Positions 33,501 to 44,972 are shown, counted from the stretch's first letter. The stretch: DNA of 64,000 bases from Ricordea florida (GCA_949710005.1 OX453285.1:25780502-25844501); one strand, 5' to 3'. The notes: generated by a model not told the origin, from the sequence alone. Numbers and translations are program-made.

Positions 33501-33710
33501 AACGTGGAGGGATTATCCGTGAATAACTATCAGAATTTTCTTCCCGAACGTATTCTTCCTCACTTCTGGTATGCAATGACAAAAAGCACGTTTTTCCGTG
33601 CTATTTGCACAGCATATTTCATCTCTGCTGCGATTTTTAAAGCAACGAAAATGCAACACGTCAAAGTTGACCATAAAAGGCCTGCCTTACCAAATTTGGA
33701 TTTTTCGGCT
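30527..33710. other. Intergenic, SUCLG2 3' region to ALAS promoter
   Basis: No gene recognised. Contains the SUCLG2 3' UTR (no canonical AATAAA found close by; ATTAAA near 31304 is possible), a diverged segmental duplication (31200-31450 versus 31725-31915), and near 32980-33080 a repeated ggttcgac/gttcggc word cluster that may be an old MITE. Confidence 0.5.
31205..31915. repeat. Diverged direct duplication in SUCLG2-ALAS intergenic region
   Basis: Segments at about 31205-31450 and 31735-31915 share, in the same order, gcagaatagatagtgaat / atagaatagacagcgaat, gcaggactcgtg / gcaggattcgtg, gcgagtttgttcc / gcgaatttgtttc and gcgtttgtaagccggtatt / gcgtttataagcaggtatt. Confidence 0.65.
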
Positions 33711-33717
33711 TATATAA
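33711..33717 (+). promoter_or_regulatory. TATA box of ALAS
   Basis: TATATAA located 32 bases upstream of a good initiator (TCAGAT, A at 33743). Spacing is right for a TATA-directed start. It lies 160 bases before the ALAS start codon. Confidence 0.65.
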
Positions 33718-33742
33718 CCATTTGCTCGCTCTTGCGCTTGTC

Positions 33743-33775
33743 AGATGAGCGAGTGCAGTGTCATTCCGTCCATCT
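33743..33775 (+). promoter_or_regulatory. Candidate iron-responsive element (IRE) at the predicted cap of ALAS mRNA
   Basis: The hairpin has the canonical IRE geometry: unpaired C at 33750, five-base-pair upper stem GAGTG (33751-33755) with CATTC (33762-33766), and the six-base loop CAGTGT (33756-33761). The lower stem pairs AGATGAG (33743-33749) with 33767-33775, with two single-base bulges on the 3' side (33768, 33771). The predicted transcription start falls at the first base of the lower stem, so the hairpin would be cap-proximal, where IRE/IRP binding blocks translation. In vertebrates such an element is known in erythroid ALAS2. An ATG inside the lower stem (33745) opens a short upstream frame of 27 codons. 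Confidence 0.6.
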
Positions 33776-33870
33776 TAGGGTTTGGTGGGACGAAGTTCTC
33801 GATAGTTTTCGCAGTCTTCTGCTGTTAAATACCCCAGCTGAATTTCAGAAGTTTTAAGGGAAATATTACA

Positions 33871-36676
33871 ATGGAGCTTGCGAAGAAATGTCCTTTTCTA
33901 GCTCGTGTTCCGTCATCTTTTGTCCGCAAGGCAAGAGGGCCGGTTTTGATATCGTACGCTGAACGTTGCCCCGTTATGTCCGAAGTTTTGACCAAGAACA
34001 GCGAAGTTCCAGCCAAGAATGAAGGTACGAAAGTAATTATGTTCTTCGAAAAGCCAGAAGAGGGCAGGAGTAAAACAAATTAAGAGTTACGCAAAATTTG
34101 CCATTGAGGCCTCGATTTGTTGCTTTTAAAATATAAAGCTTACATAATTTGACGGTACTATTAATTAAATTTTTGTTCCCTACAGGAGTCAAAACCCATG
34201 GAATTTCTTCCTCTGATAAAGGTTAGTACATTCGAAGCTGTTTCTATTGGAAAGAAGGAAATTTGTGAATTTGACAAATGGTATCCTTTCCAGACCAGCT
34301 GTTTGTCGTCTTTTTCGGTCGCGTGCTAATTGCGAACTAGCAAATTGTAAACGTTTTGACGTCATCACTTTTAGCGTCTTACTTCGTTATTGATCGGACA
34401 TAATGGAAAAGATAAATCAACTGCCGTGAGAGTAACTCTCAGTTTCGTTGACGCATTTAACCAAAACAAATGAGTTGTCTTCAGGGTATTTCCGTTTTGA
34501 ATACGTCTTGCCCTACCGACATTATTGAAAATGTATGGTTGAGTTACTTTTTCCTTGTTGACTGTTATGATCTTTTTATGCGTCATCTTTTGTTGTATGA
34601 TGGTCTAAGTTCAATATCTCGACATAATTAAGATCTTATGAATCAGCTTTATACAGTTGATTCGGTTAGTGTAGAGAGCACCGGGATTTGGTCTTCTTCG
34701 CCTAATTTCATCGGAATAGGCTTTAATGTCGCACAGTTTGATTTCGAATCAGTGTCATGTTGAGCGATATAATCCTCAAATTAAACTGTATAAAGCTGAT
34801 TCATAAGATCTTAATTATGTCGAGATATTGAACTTAGACCATCATACAATAAACAGAGGATTAAAGTTTATCGCTGGATATCATTTATTTTGGTTTTCAG
34901 CTGTGCGACCACAACTTGAAAATGAGTTTCAAACTGTTGTACATTATGAATGCTCAACTGTACAATGAAGTTTGTTGCGTCATGTGATGCACCATTATCT
35001 GTCTATTTACTTGAACCTCGTCAGCTGGTGTGATGTCTTAGTGAGAGTTTAAACGATAGATGCCCATTTCCTCTATTTTAAAATATGCATGTCATTAAAA
35101 AAACGTGACAAACTGCGATCAAACAAAAGGAAATTCCTATCTCAAGTATTGACTTTAAAATGTAATTAGTTGGTGGCAGATAGGCATACATAGGCAGATA
35201 AAAATTTTGAGGGCTGCTAAAGTAGTTGAGGTGTAATTAAAATTTTAACTGTTGATTATAAAGTTACTGTTAAGACTAGGTGTGAGAACTGGGCAAAGGT
35301 GGACTTAGGGTGGTGGTGGTTTATGAAAAACTATAGATATATTCCATTGGTAAAAACTTCATTTTAGCTATTTATTTCAGACCCGTTGTATCCTCAATGT
35401 TCAGCTTTGTTGCTTTCTGTTGCAGTGGTCAAACTGTAAGGGTTCGTGGCAGATCAAAAGTTAAAACTGAATTGTATTAGTAAAATTGTCCAGTTAAGTT
35501 ACAATCTGGTTTCACATAACCCTTTACACCTTAGCTCATTGCCTTACATCTCCTTACTTATTGTGTATAGGTGTCCATGTAGATAAGTGAAGGGAATCCC
35601 ATTTTAGATCAAGACAGATTTCTACATTCCTTTACGTCTTGTGATAGCTTCTTTAGCAATTACCAATCACTCCCACAGTGTTGGTACCTTAAGACATTTA
35701 CTGTAAATTGTAGTATTCTGTTGTTTAGGACTCTAAAATCAGTCTCTGTTCGTTGTTTTTGGTAGGGAAATGCCCGTTCACCCACAAAACTTCCATGGCT
35801 GCCATGAATGATGGTTTTGTGGGATGTGCCTGTGACTACCAAGAAGGTGCTGAGAAGAAAGATGTCAACATTGAAGCAACCAAGGGTATGTTATGGATAG
35901 AAGCTTTTATGCCCAGCTGAGAGTGTGTTTTTTTGCTCTTGAGAAGAATGTGCTTCTTACTGATTTTGGACAATTCTAAAATAGATATCTTCTATTGGTA
36001 AAAACTTGAATGATGAATAACAATCTTTTCCATAACAATTCTAAAATATTCTGCCAAAAAAAGCAAAATCTGGCAGTCAACAGGATGTTTATCCCAAGAC
36101 CCTTGTTTAGTAGCCATGTCCCATTTAAGTCTTTGATAGTTCAGTGGTAGTCTGTCTGAACTGCAATCTTGTCTCGACTACAATCTTTGCCAGAATACAT
36201 TAAACCAATGGGCAAAATTTATTGTTCTCATCTTGAGGCACGGTGAGACACTTTTGACAAAGATTGGTAATCAGCTGGTTTTATTGGTTTGACTTCTATA
36301 TGAAGAATTTGGTATCTCTGTCCAGTTTGCATGTGATAGAAAAATACTTCTCAAATTCTTCACACTTCTTTTCATCTGAAAAGCATGAAATGTAGTTTTA
36401 CAAAGTCTGACTTTAAATTTCTTTTTATCATTATTTATTACCTTTTACTGTTTGTTATTATAGAAACTATGGATGTAGTTCAGGCACCTTTGTGTAACAT
36501 ATTGCAAAGTGAACAACATACTTGCAAGAAAGGATCTACTTTATTCTAACCCCATAAACGGTCTGCTATACTTGGAGCCTCCTTGTAATTTTCTGTTTTT
36601 TTTTTCAAGCCTAGTACTCCCTTTGGTTGTTGCTAGATCTGATCATTTAACCCTTTCACTCCCAAGGGGTCTCCAT

Positions 36677-36742
<66 letters not shown>

Positions 36743-39700
36743 GTAAAGTCACTCTTGGGAGTGAAAGGGTTAAGGGAGATAGTTTTTAACCCTTTCACTC
36801 CCAAGGGGTCTCCATTTGACGAGTAAAATCGTCTGGCGTTGGACAGAGTAAAATCTGTAAAGTCACTCTTGGGAGTGAAAGGGTTAAGTAAAAAAAAAAA
36901 CAATTATTTTGTTTGTTTGTTTGTTTTTTTTTCTTTCCTTTTTTGCACATTTTAGAAGGGAAATGTCCTTTTTCAAGTGGCAAAGTGGTTGTTGATGCCT
37001 TGGAAAAGATGCACCCCACCCCTGCTATGAAGGTGGGCAGTGTGTTTCGTCAGCCCTCTGGAGTGCGTCAGATGGTTACCATGCCTCTTGGTGTCCAAGG
37101 TGAGTTTCTTAAAATATTTGTGACCCTACATTGGAAAACGTACACTAACACTTATCTGTTAATGGGCAACAACTCTCTCTAAAGTATTGGAGCGATTAGC
37201 CCAAGTGTTAGATGTTAGCAGCAAGCCGTTAGTGTAACCATTAGAAGATAACAACAAAGCGTTAGAGATGTTAGTCCAAGTGTTAGACGTTAGCAGTGAT
37301 CCGTTAAGGTTGTTAATAGAACCATTAGAAGACAGCAGTAAAGACAGTGTTAGAGTTGTTTGCATATGAGTTAGTTGTCTGCAGCAGGCTGTGGGAGCCT
37401 TTAGCAGACATGTTAGCAGGTTACAATAACATTCAGTCAGAGGCGTTAATATTATTTATTACTTATTACTTTAAAATCTAGAGATGCTCTTCGCTGCACA
37501 TCGTGCATCTCTTACACTTCTTTCGTGCTAAGCAACCTCCAGAGTTCGTCCATAACTCGATGGTTGCACGCAGTACTTTTACCATTTCTTCGGTAAACGC
37601 TGTCAAAGGAAGGAAAACCCTGACAAGTTTTTAAATACTTAGGTTCTGGACTTCCAAGGAAAAACTATAGTGATTACGAACTATGTTCAAACCACAAAAA
37701 CTTTACAAACTCATATTCTTTGAATTTCAATGGTAAATTCAAATAGCCAGTTGTATAAGTTTTAATTTGATGTAGGATGTAGAATATCGGGAGAATTGAG
37801 AATTGCTGCACGCATGAAGGTACATGGTAACCTTAAAACCAATACTTCCAAATTCAAATTAACTTAAGAAACAGTGGACAAAGAGCTACCCTGTGAATGT
37901 GCTACTGCAAAAACATTTTTGTCATTACTATGTTTGAATTTGTCAATTATTTCTAGGCCCTGCTCCTAACCTGGAAGCATTTCAGTCCCACTTTGACTAT
38001 GAAAAGTTTTTCTTGGCTGAGGTAGAGAAGAAGAAGGAAGACAATACGTATCGCATTTTCAAGAGGGTGAATCGTCTGGCAGAGATGTTTCCCCATGCTA
38101 TGGATTACAGCAATCCTCTCAAGAGCAAGGATGTGACTGTCTGGTGCAGTAATGACTATCTAGGAATGAGTCGCCATCCAGAAGTACTGAAAACAGCAAA
38201 GTATGTTCTGTTCCGTTGCCATAACCAAGGTTAAGATAGGGAGGTTCAAGTGTAGGGTAGGTGCTTACTGCTGTTGTACTTACAGGGCTACTATTGAGAA
38301 GCATGGAGTTGGTGCTGGGGGAACCAGGAATATCTCTGGCACAAGCAGCTACCATGAAGCACTGGAACATGACTTGGCAAAGCTGCACCAGAAAGAAGCA
38401 GCACTGCTTTTCACTTCTTGTTATGTGGCAAATGACACCACGCTGTTTACTCTGGCCAGACAGCTACCAGGCAAGTTGATGTTGTATCTAATACTGTCAC
38501 TAAATTCACGACAGTTTTAGAACTCTTCTTGTGTATGTAGCTGTGTGAATACCAGCAAATTATAGCTGACAACAGCTGTGAGTGGCAATTCAAACGTTTT
38601 TGAACTGATGTCCTGCTCATGGTCTTGTAGTTTGTACTTGTTGAAGGCTCTTTTCTATTGCAGTTTCATTGGTAGTACCCGATGAATTGTGTTCAACGTC
38701 ATCTAACTTGTCACTCTATGTTGTACAGGATGCTTGATATTCTCTGATGCTGGAAATCATGCATCTATGATACAGGGCATAAGAAACAGTGGTGCAAAGA
38801 AGTTCATCTTCCGTCACAATGATGTTGAGCATTTAGAGCAGCTGCTACAGCAGGCAGACCCCCATGTGCCCAAGATTGTGGCCTTTGAGACTGTCCATTC
38901 CATGACGGGGGATGTGTGCCCATTGGAAGAACTGTGTGATGTGGCACACAAATACGGAGCTATCACTTTTGTGGATGAGGTGTGTTGTACGGGGGATCGA
39001 TAGTATGGACTCATTTTTTTTAGAGTCTGCAACAATATCCATTTCCTTTTTAAGTTATTTTAATCTCCACTGGAAAGTTTTGAGCTAATCATTGAAACAT
39101 ATGGCTTATAAAAATACAGTCCAACCTCACTATCTCAAATTCGGTTATCTCAAACTCCCCGCTATCTCGAACTATTTTTCGTTTACCTTGAGAGTTAGAT
39201 AGGGAGGTTCAACTTTAGAACATAGAACATACTAATTTTTTTGGACAATTCTGTCCAAGGGGGAAATGTGCAATGAGGGTTTCCTTATGTGAAGCGCGAA
39301 CCCAAAGGCCAGACCACAACACCAGGAACTACGTCTCCTACTCTTTGTGATCAGTGTGTGGGTTCCGTAATGTCCTACTAAGTTATCATGAACAAGGGTT
39401 GTGAGATGGGTCCTACAGTTTATTGTCCTTATCCGAGAAGACTAGAAAGTCTTACCATTTGCAGATGCAATTACAAAGGCAACACTTTTTCCTCAGTTAT
39501 TTAAAGACCCTGAGTGTTGGTTTGGCCGGGGCTTGAACCTGCAACCTCCTGCACTGTAATCCTGTACTATACCAACTGAGCTAACTGGTTGGACTTGAAA
39601 ATTTTCTCAATTTCTGTGACACATTTTAGCATGACAAAATGTTCAAAATAGGCTAGAACAAGACATCCAGTTTAATTTGGAATTTAGATGCACTTGATTG

Positions 39701-40929
39701 TTTTTATGGAGAGTGGTAGACCAAAGAACCTGCAGAAAAACCCTCAGACCAAGGACAGGACCAACAAAGAGTCAAAGCCCACATGAGACTGAGGGAAGCA
39801 AACCCCAGTCATAGAGGTGGGAAACAGCCAAAATGTATAATCAGAGCTGAAGGAAATTCACACACAAGTGCTTTTTTATGAGCTTGACAAACAATGCCCA
39901 TCCTGCATCCTTGGCACTATAGTTTTGAAGTTTTAAATCTTCTGGCAGAACAGATTCTCAAACCTTCTTTTAAAGAACTACCAGTTTTTTTTTTTTTCAA
40001 AATGTAATGCACAAGGCCATGTCATGCTCTTTCATTCTGTTCGTTTCTATCTTCAGGTGCATGCAGTTGGTCTGTATGGTGAGAATGGTGCAGGCATTGG
40101 AGAGCGTGATGGCGTTTTAGACAAGATGGACATTATAACTGGAACCTTAGGTAAGGCCTTTGGAGTGATTGGTGGCTACATTGCAGGAACTGCTGCCCTG
40201 GTTGACAATGTCCGCAGTTATGGCTCAGGGTTCATTTTTACCACTGCCCTACCGCCCGTCACTGTGAACTCCGCTATCACTTCCGTTGACATTCTGGCCA
40301 GTGATGAGGGACGCAGTCTGCGAGAGAGACATCAGAGTGTTGTCCGTGTCCTCAGGAACAAGCTGGTCAGTGTTGGGCTGCCTGTGGTTTATGCACCTAG
40401 TCACATTGTCCCTGTTCATGTAAGTATATTAATTAAGCATTGCTTAACATTCACTCTTTAACTCCCATAATCTGAATAGTTATTCTCCTAACTGACCACC
40501 ACAGACTTCCATACAACATGTATATGCTAGTGTGGAGAATTTAGTGTTATATAAAAGTTGATGTTCTCATTTATTGGCTCCTTAACAATGTATTGATAAA
40601 CTGGTGTCACTCCATCACATTTGAAGGTTGGTGATGCTGCCAAATGCACTGCAATCTGCAATGACATGCTGACCAAGCATGGCATATATGTGCAGTCCAT
40701 CAACTATCCAACAGTGGAGCGTGGCAAAGAAAGACTGCGCATTGCACCCACTCCTGAACACAGTGAGCAGATGATGGATGGTTTTACAGATGCATTGGTG
40801 GAGGTGTGGCAGGAGCATGGCATGCCATTCCTCACTCCAGTCTGCACCACTGAATGTGACTGCCAGGATCGTTGCTTTACTTACAAGGAGCTGGATTGCA
40901 ACAAGTATGCATCCCAAGTCAGTGCCTAG
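33871..40929 (+). CDS. ALAS: 5-aminolevulinate synthase, mitochondrial
   Basis: Exons: 33871-34024, 34186-34221, 35766-35885, 36956-37099, 37957-38200, 38286-38470, 38729-38979, 40057-40419, 40627-40929; 599 residues. All introns are GT-AG except 38471-38728 (GC-AG). The start has a strong context (ACAATGG). The N-terminal region has four Cys-Pro haem-regulatory-like motifs (C7, C33, C66, C107; KCPF type). The PLP core shows [61 protein letters not shown] and the Schiff-base lysine K411 in GTLGKAFG. It catalyses glycine plus succinyl-CoA to 5-aminolevulinate, the first haem step, in the matrix. It lies downstream of SUCLG2, which handles succinyl-CoA. Vertebrate ALAS1 and ALAS2 derive from one gene, so I leave the paralogue number off. 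Confidence 0.96.
34593..34849. repeat. Perfect 66-bp inverted repeat in ALAS intron 2
   Basis: Arms 34593-34658 and 34784-34849 are exact reverse complements (outer end TTGTATGATGG, inner end TACAGTT), separated by a 125-base spacer with no reading frame of note. No target duplication could be recognised. Confidence 0.95.
36647..36773. mobile_element. piggyBac-like MITE (family E)
   Basis: TTAA at both ends, terminal inverted repeats CCCTTTCACTCCCAAG. An internal 26-bp word (gtaaaatcgtctggcgttag) is duplicated in tandem, making this copy longer than 36786-36887. ALAS intron 4 region, before exon 36956. Confidence 0.85.
36786..36887. mobile_element. piggyBac-like MITE (family E), adjacent copy
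   Basis: 102 bp from TTAA to TTAA with CCCTTTCACTCCCAAG ends, 12 bp from the previous copy in the same orientation. Confidence 0.88.
37180..37360. repeat. Imperfect gttag-type tandem repeat in ALAS intron
   Basis: Variants of agtgttagatgttagcag and ccattagaaga recur several times with irregular spacing. Confidence 0.6.
39116..39217. mobile_element. Short MITE with acagtccaacctcactatct ends
   Basis: Left end acagtccaacctcactatct pairs with the right end agatagggaggttcaacttt. A lone right-end fragment (gatagggaggttcaag) is at 38233-38250 in the previous ALAS intron. Lies in intron 38980-40056. Confidence 0.55.
39489..39594 (-). mobile_element. tRNA-derived SINE, minus strand
   Basis: On the minus strand: A box TAGCTCAGTTGG, then B box GGTTCAAGCCC about 45 bases later, then a body with ctcagggtctttaaataac. 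ALAS intron 7. Confidence 0.75.
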
Positions 40930-43321
40930 AGCACCCTCCAGCCTTGCACTCGGAGTATACGTCAGCCATGGACTGTATACAGAATAATTCACATGAGAAT
41001 TGCACGTGTAATGATAAGAATTGAAATAATCATATCCTGTTCATGCACCTGTGTGTTTTTGTGTTGTGTGTAGAGCTGGATGAATGCCAGTTTCTGTATA
41101 GAAACGTGCCCTGTGTTTGTAGTGTGCACTTTTCTTCCCTTGGAAAGTAATGCTAGTTTCTGACAAATGCCCCTGGTTCTTGCAATCCTCACAGCTGAAA
41201 AAGACTTTCTCCCTTTGGGGTGCTGCCTTTATGCCATAAAGAAGAAGAAATTAAGATTTTTTTTTGTTTCATCTGTGTGAGGTATCCTCAGTTCAACAGG
41301 AAATATGTAACTTCCCATATATGTCTGACAGCTGCTGTTTTGAGCAGTACCTTAAGCATGTTGGTGCTGTTTACAAACTGAAAACCGGCTACTGCCAGGT
41401 CTGTAAAATACTGTTTCATTTGACTGTCCTTATGCCCATCAGAGTGTACAAGAGTACAAGCATTGGTTTGAAAACCTATGTACAGAATGTCCATCTTTGT
41501 AGTTTTTATAGCTGATTTAGTCATTAACTCTCCTTCTGCCAGACAGTACTTTAACTGATTGTAAACTATGGGAAGTTTTGTGCACAATTTTGCATGGTTT
41601 TGTTATTTGTTGGTGCAAGCAATTGTTCCCCTGTTCCAGTGAAGCTGACTGCCCTTATGCCAAATAGTTCATTGAATTTAACGCAACTAGAAGAATCCAG
41701 GTGAACATCAACATGTTTCTGCCTCTTAACCAATGATGCACGAACAGTTGGCTTTGCTGATTGCCGATATGTTATCCACTCCAACTTCTATGGCATACTG
41801 AAGAGTTTCAGTAGTGAAAGATTGTTCAAATATCAATGACGTTGGATGACCATGTTACTTTTGATACAGATCTGTTAGGGGAAAGCTGCCTTTATGCCAA
41901 GCAACCCTCTGCTGTGGGTTTTGGATTCACATTGTGCAACGTATGCATATACAGAAAAAGAAACACTAAATTCGTTTGAGCTCTGCAAAACTGATCACGT
42001 TTGATGTCAAGAAAATTAGTCAACATAGATTTTAATTGCACAAAATTAGTACTCTTACCAGCTAGAACAGTGCACCTTCACCACTACCCCCTTAGGCAAG
42101 TTGTATCGATTCGCGGGGAGAAGGGTAATTTTTTACTCGGGTCTACGGTTTAAAAGGATTAACGTGCGATCGATGAAGGATGTAAAGGGGAGTAGCCAGA
42201 TTACTGAATCCGAATATTTTTTTTCTATTTTGAACGAAGGTCGTAATTTTTGAACCGAGTGGAACTTGATGTGATATCAGGTTCTCTAAACTTGCCCATT
42301 AAGTGAACGTATCTATGCCTTTTGAGAATATAGTTGTTGACCTTGATAGTGTAAAGTAGAAATGAAAGCAAATTTGGTAGTTAGTTTTTCGGAGTATCCA
42401 TACTTGCTAGTTTGTCGTTGGAATACGTCTACGTGCTGTTTGTCCCGAACTTGAGTTCATATTTTGTGTTGGGTTAATTTCGAATTCTACGCGCGCCATA
42501 TTTATACCATAATGGTCCGATGTAAGTAGACTAGGCTATGTAATAAAAGCAATATTAACTGAACATTCGTTTGGCGAAAACTTAAAAGCAATCGAATTTG
42601 CCGTTCCTCGCGATGTTTACCAAGCCATGCAGCTTTTCTTCATGCGGCAGCTCTTTGTTTGCAGGGCATAGTTTTTCCCTGCAAGAGGCGTATACCGCCC
42701 CATTTTCTTCTAATCCCTTCCAATTCCTTCCGTCTCTACTTTACTCGCCCCGTGGGTCGTGAGAAGGACCCTGGGAACGAGGTTCATTCCACTGGAGAGT
42801 AATATAACAGTGGGAATATGAAAGAAAGAAAATCTCAAAATCCCCAAAGAGAACAAAAATGCGAAATACTGCAAAAAGAACCAAACACAAGGTTGGATGC
42901 ACAGTTATTCACCTGAACTCAGTTGCTCCTAATACAAAATATTGCGGATCAATAGATCTGGGCAACTATGCACCTACCCCTCCCCGAACCTAATAAGTTA
43001 TAAGTTAAAAAGTTAGCGTTAATGTTGGATTAGGGGAGGGGTAGGTCTACAGTTGCCCAGATACTGACATTGATCCGATATTGCAGATCAAACCATGAAG
43101 TGATACCATCCCCACCCGGCAAAGAAACGTTTCTGAGCAATTCTTATTTGTTGCGTCTTTTCTTTCGCCACACGGCGTTGCTCCAACGTTAAGGTACGCT
43201 GATTAAACCTCTTCAAATACGAACATTGTTTAACCTCCACAAATACGAATATTGTTGAGCAATACAGTGCCCTCGTACGTCGCAGCATATGATTTCAAGA
43301 TCAAATCGAACTGTCGTTAAG
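40930..43321. other. ALAS 3' region and intergenic sequence
   Basis: No further gene seen. Four copies of a TGCCYTTATGCC-like word occur at 41224, 41425, 41650 and 41887. AATAAA at 42542-42547 is a possible, distant polyadenylation signal. A family F MITE lies at 42939-43086. Confidence 0.5.
42939..43086. mobile_element. Foldback MITE family F, copy 1
   Basis: Ends atattgcggatcaat and inverse attgatccgatattgcag; inner arms agatctgggcaact...cacctacccctcccc and ggggaggggtaggt...agttgcccagat. Sister copies at 48933-49078 and 50069-50199. Confidence 0.8.
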
Positions 43322-43790
43322 TTATAACTTGATGTCATCGCCGACCAGTACAAATGGCGCCCATCATGTCACTTGGCCATACCCTTGCGAGACCCTCATA
43401 GACTCCATAGTGGAATTAAGTGACTTTCTGGCGCTCTTACCACCCACCAACCCGTGGTGGAAACTGCTCATGAACTCCAAAGTGGCTTGGCCCTCAATCG
43501 CCCTGTGACACGAGAACACAGCGGACACAAGCACTCGACAAGGCACGGGCAATGCCGACCACCCCTTCGGCTTTAATTTGAACTTGCCGCGTCCACTGTG
43601 GCAACAGCTGAGCACGACAAGTTTTGCTCTTACGCCAACACCCAATGCAGCTGTCGTACGCAGTAAGCAGTCTTCCTCGGATGGGATCGGGAAGACTCGT
43701 GCAGTGATCGGAGCTAGGGCGGTCACGCCTATCTCCATTTTACCATGTGCAGCTATGTGGATAAATTGGCCGACTCTGCGAAGGAGGCAA
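43322..43790 (-). pseudogene. CHAT-domain protein C-terminus, pseudogene
   Basis: On the minus strand the frame reads GQFIHIAAHGKMEIGVTALAP, which holds the conserved His region (HIAAHG), then KLVVLSCCHSGRG with the catalytic Cys of the CHAT protease fold, then after a frameshift IKAEGVVGIARALSSA and CVLVSQGD, a shift back to ATLEFMSSFHHGL, a TGA at 43364-43366, and finally WAPFVLVGDDIKL. The order and spacing match CHAT domains at the C-terminus of TPR-CHAT proteins, which are numerous in cnidarians. At least two frameshifts and one premature stop make it a relic. No TPR exons are visible upstream, so it may be an isolated retro- or segmental copy. Confidence 0.8.
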
Positions 43791-44125
43791 GATAAGGCGA
43801 ATCCTCAGTTCTGATTGGCTACTGAGCGGCACGATGTCTTTCTTGCCTTCCTTGTCCCGGGAAACCAGACACAATAAAATGGCCCTATAATAAGTACCTT
43901 ATTGGCTAAGCTTGTTCGGTATAGAGGGATGGATCTTGGCCTCGTTCTTTGTTTGCATTTTTAAGTCTCGGTCAATAAAAACGTTAAAAGGAACTCGGTC
44001 AATAACGCATATCTGTTGTTTGGTATCAAAGACGTTTCCACCACGAAAGCTTTGTCAAAGGAGACGACTTTCTCCTTTAAAAGCTAGTCCACAGAACAGG
44101 TATGTAGAGTGAGTGCGGAAACCCA
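43791..44125. other. Intergenic, nothing recognised
   Basis: Between the CHAT relic and the composite repeat; no gene or element boundary seen. Confidence 0.4.
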
Positions 44126-44972
44126 CAAGACTTGAAACGTGTAACTCACGCTCGCAGCTTGTCTAGATTTAATATTTCCCTAGTAGCATATTTGGAATCT
44201 GCTTGCCATCGTCCTTTCAAGAGCTTCTTGACACTGATTGGTTTATTTGGTTTCTCTTGCTTTCCAAATATGGTGCTTGGCAGATTGAATGTGAAAAAGC
44301 TGTGGTTGACGTTCAAGTATATCAAACACGAGATACAGTGTTTCAACGCATATAAAACACGATACAGTGTTTCATCGCATATCTAACAGGAGGTAGTGTT
44401 TCATCACATAAAAAAAAACACGATACAGCATTTCATCGCATATCTAACAGGAGGTAGTGTTTCATCACATAAAACACGAGATGCAGTGTTTCATCGCATA
44501 TGTAACAGGAGGAAGTGTTTCATCACATAAAACACGAGATGCAGTGTTTCATCGCATATGTAACAGGAGGAAGTGTTTCATCACATAAAACACGAGATAC
44601 AGTGTTTCATCACATATCTAACAGGAGGTAGCGTTTCATCACATATAACATGAGATACAGTGTTTCGTCGCATATCTAACAGGAGGTAGTGTTTCATCAC
44701 ATAAAACACGAGATACAGTGTTTCGTCACATCAAAGACGAGATACAGTGTTTCATCGCATATCAAACACTGCGAGATGAATATAAGGCATGCGGCGGAGT
44801 ATTTCCTGCCAAATTCGAGGTTTTTGATATGTGATGAAACATATTCAGCGAGTGCAAAACCGAACCGTGCTTCATCGTATATCCAAACACGTCAAAGTGC
44901 CTGATTCCCTTTGTCTCTCATGCATTTATGAGTTTGAGAAAGGCACTCACATGTTTCAAGTCTTGTGAATTT
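44126..44972. mobile_element. Composite element with inverted ends enclosing a satellite
   Basis: Outer inverted repeats cacaagacttgaaacgtg (left, about 44126) and cacatgtttcaagtcttgtg (right, about 44950-44970). The inside is mostly the 60-bp tandem array described next plus a conserved right part (gcatgcggcggagtatttcc). No reading frame. Confidence 0.6.
44318..44765. repeat. Tandem array, about 60-bp unit made of two related halves
   Basis: Alternating halves tttcatcgcatatctaacag-gaggtagtg and tttcatcacataaaacacgagatacagtg repeat about seven times, with some half-units lost. Confidence 0.85.

Noticed and set aside
33504..33857. 117-residue open frame over the ALAS promoter
   Set aside because: It covers the TATA box, initiator and IRE-like hairpin, lacks recognisable domains and is best explained by chance.
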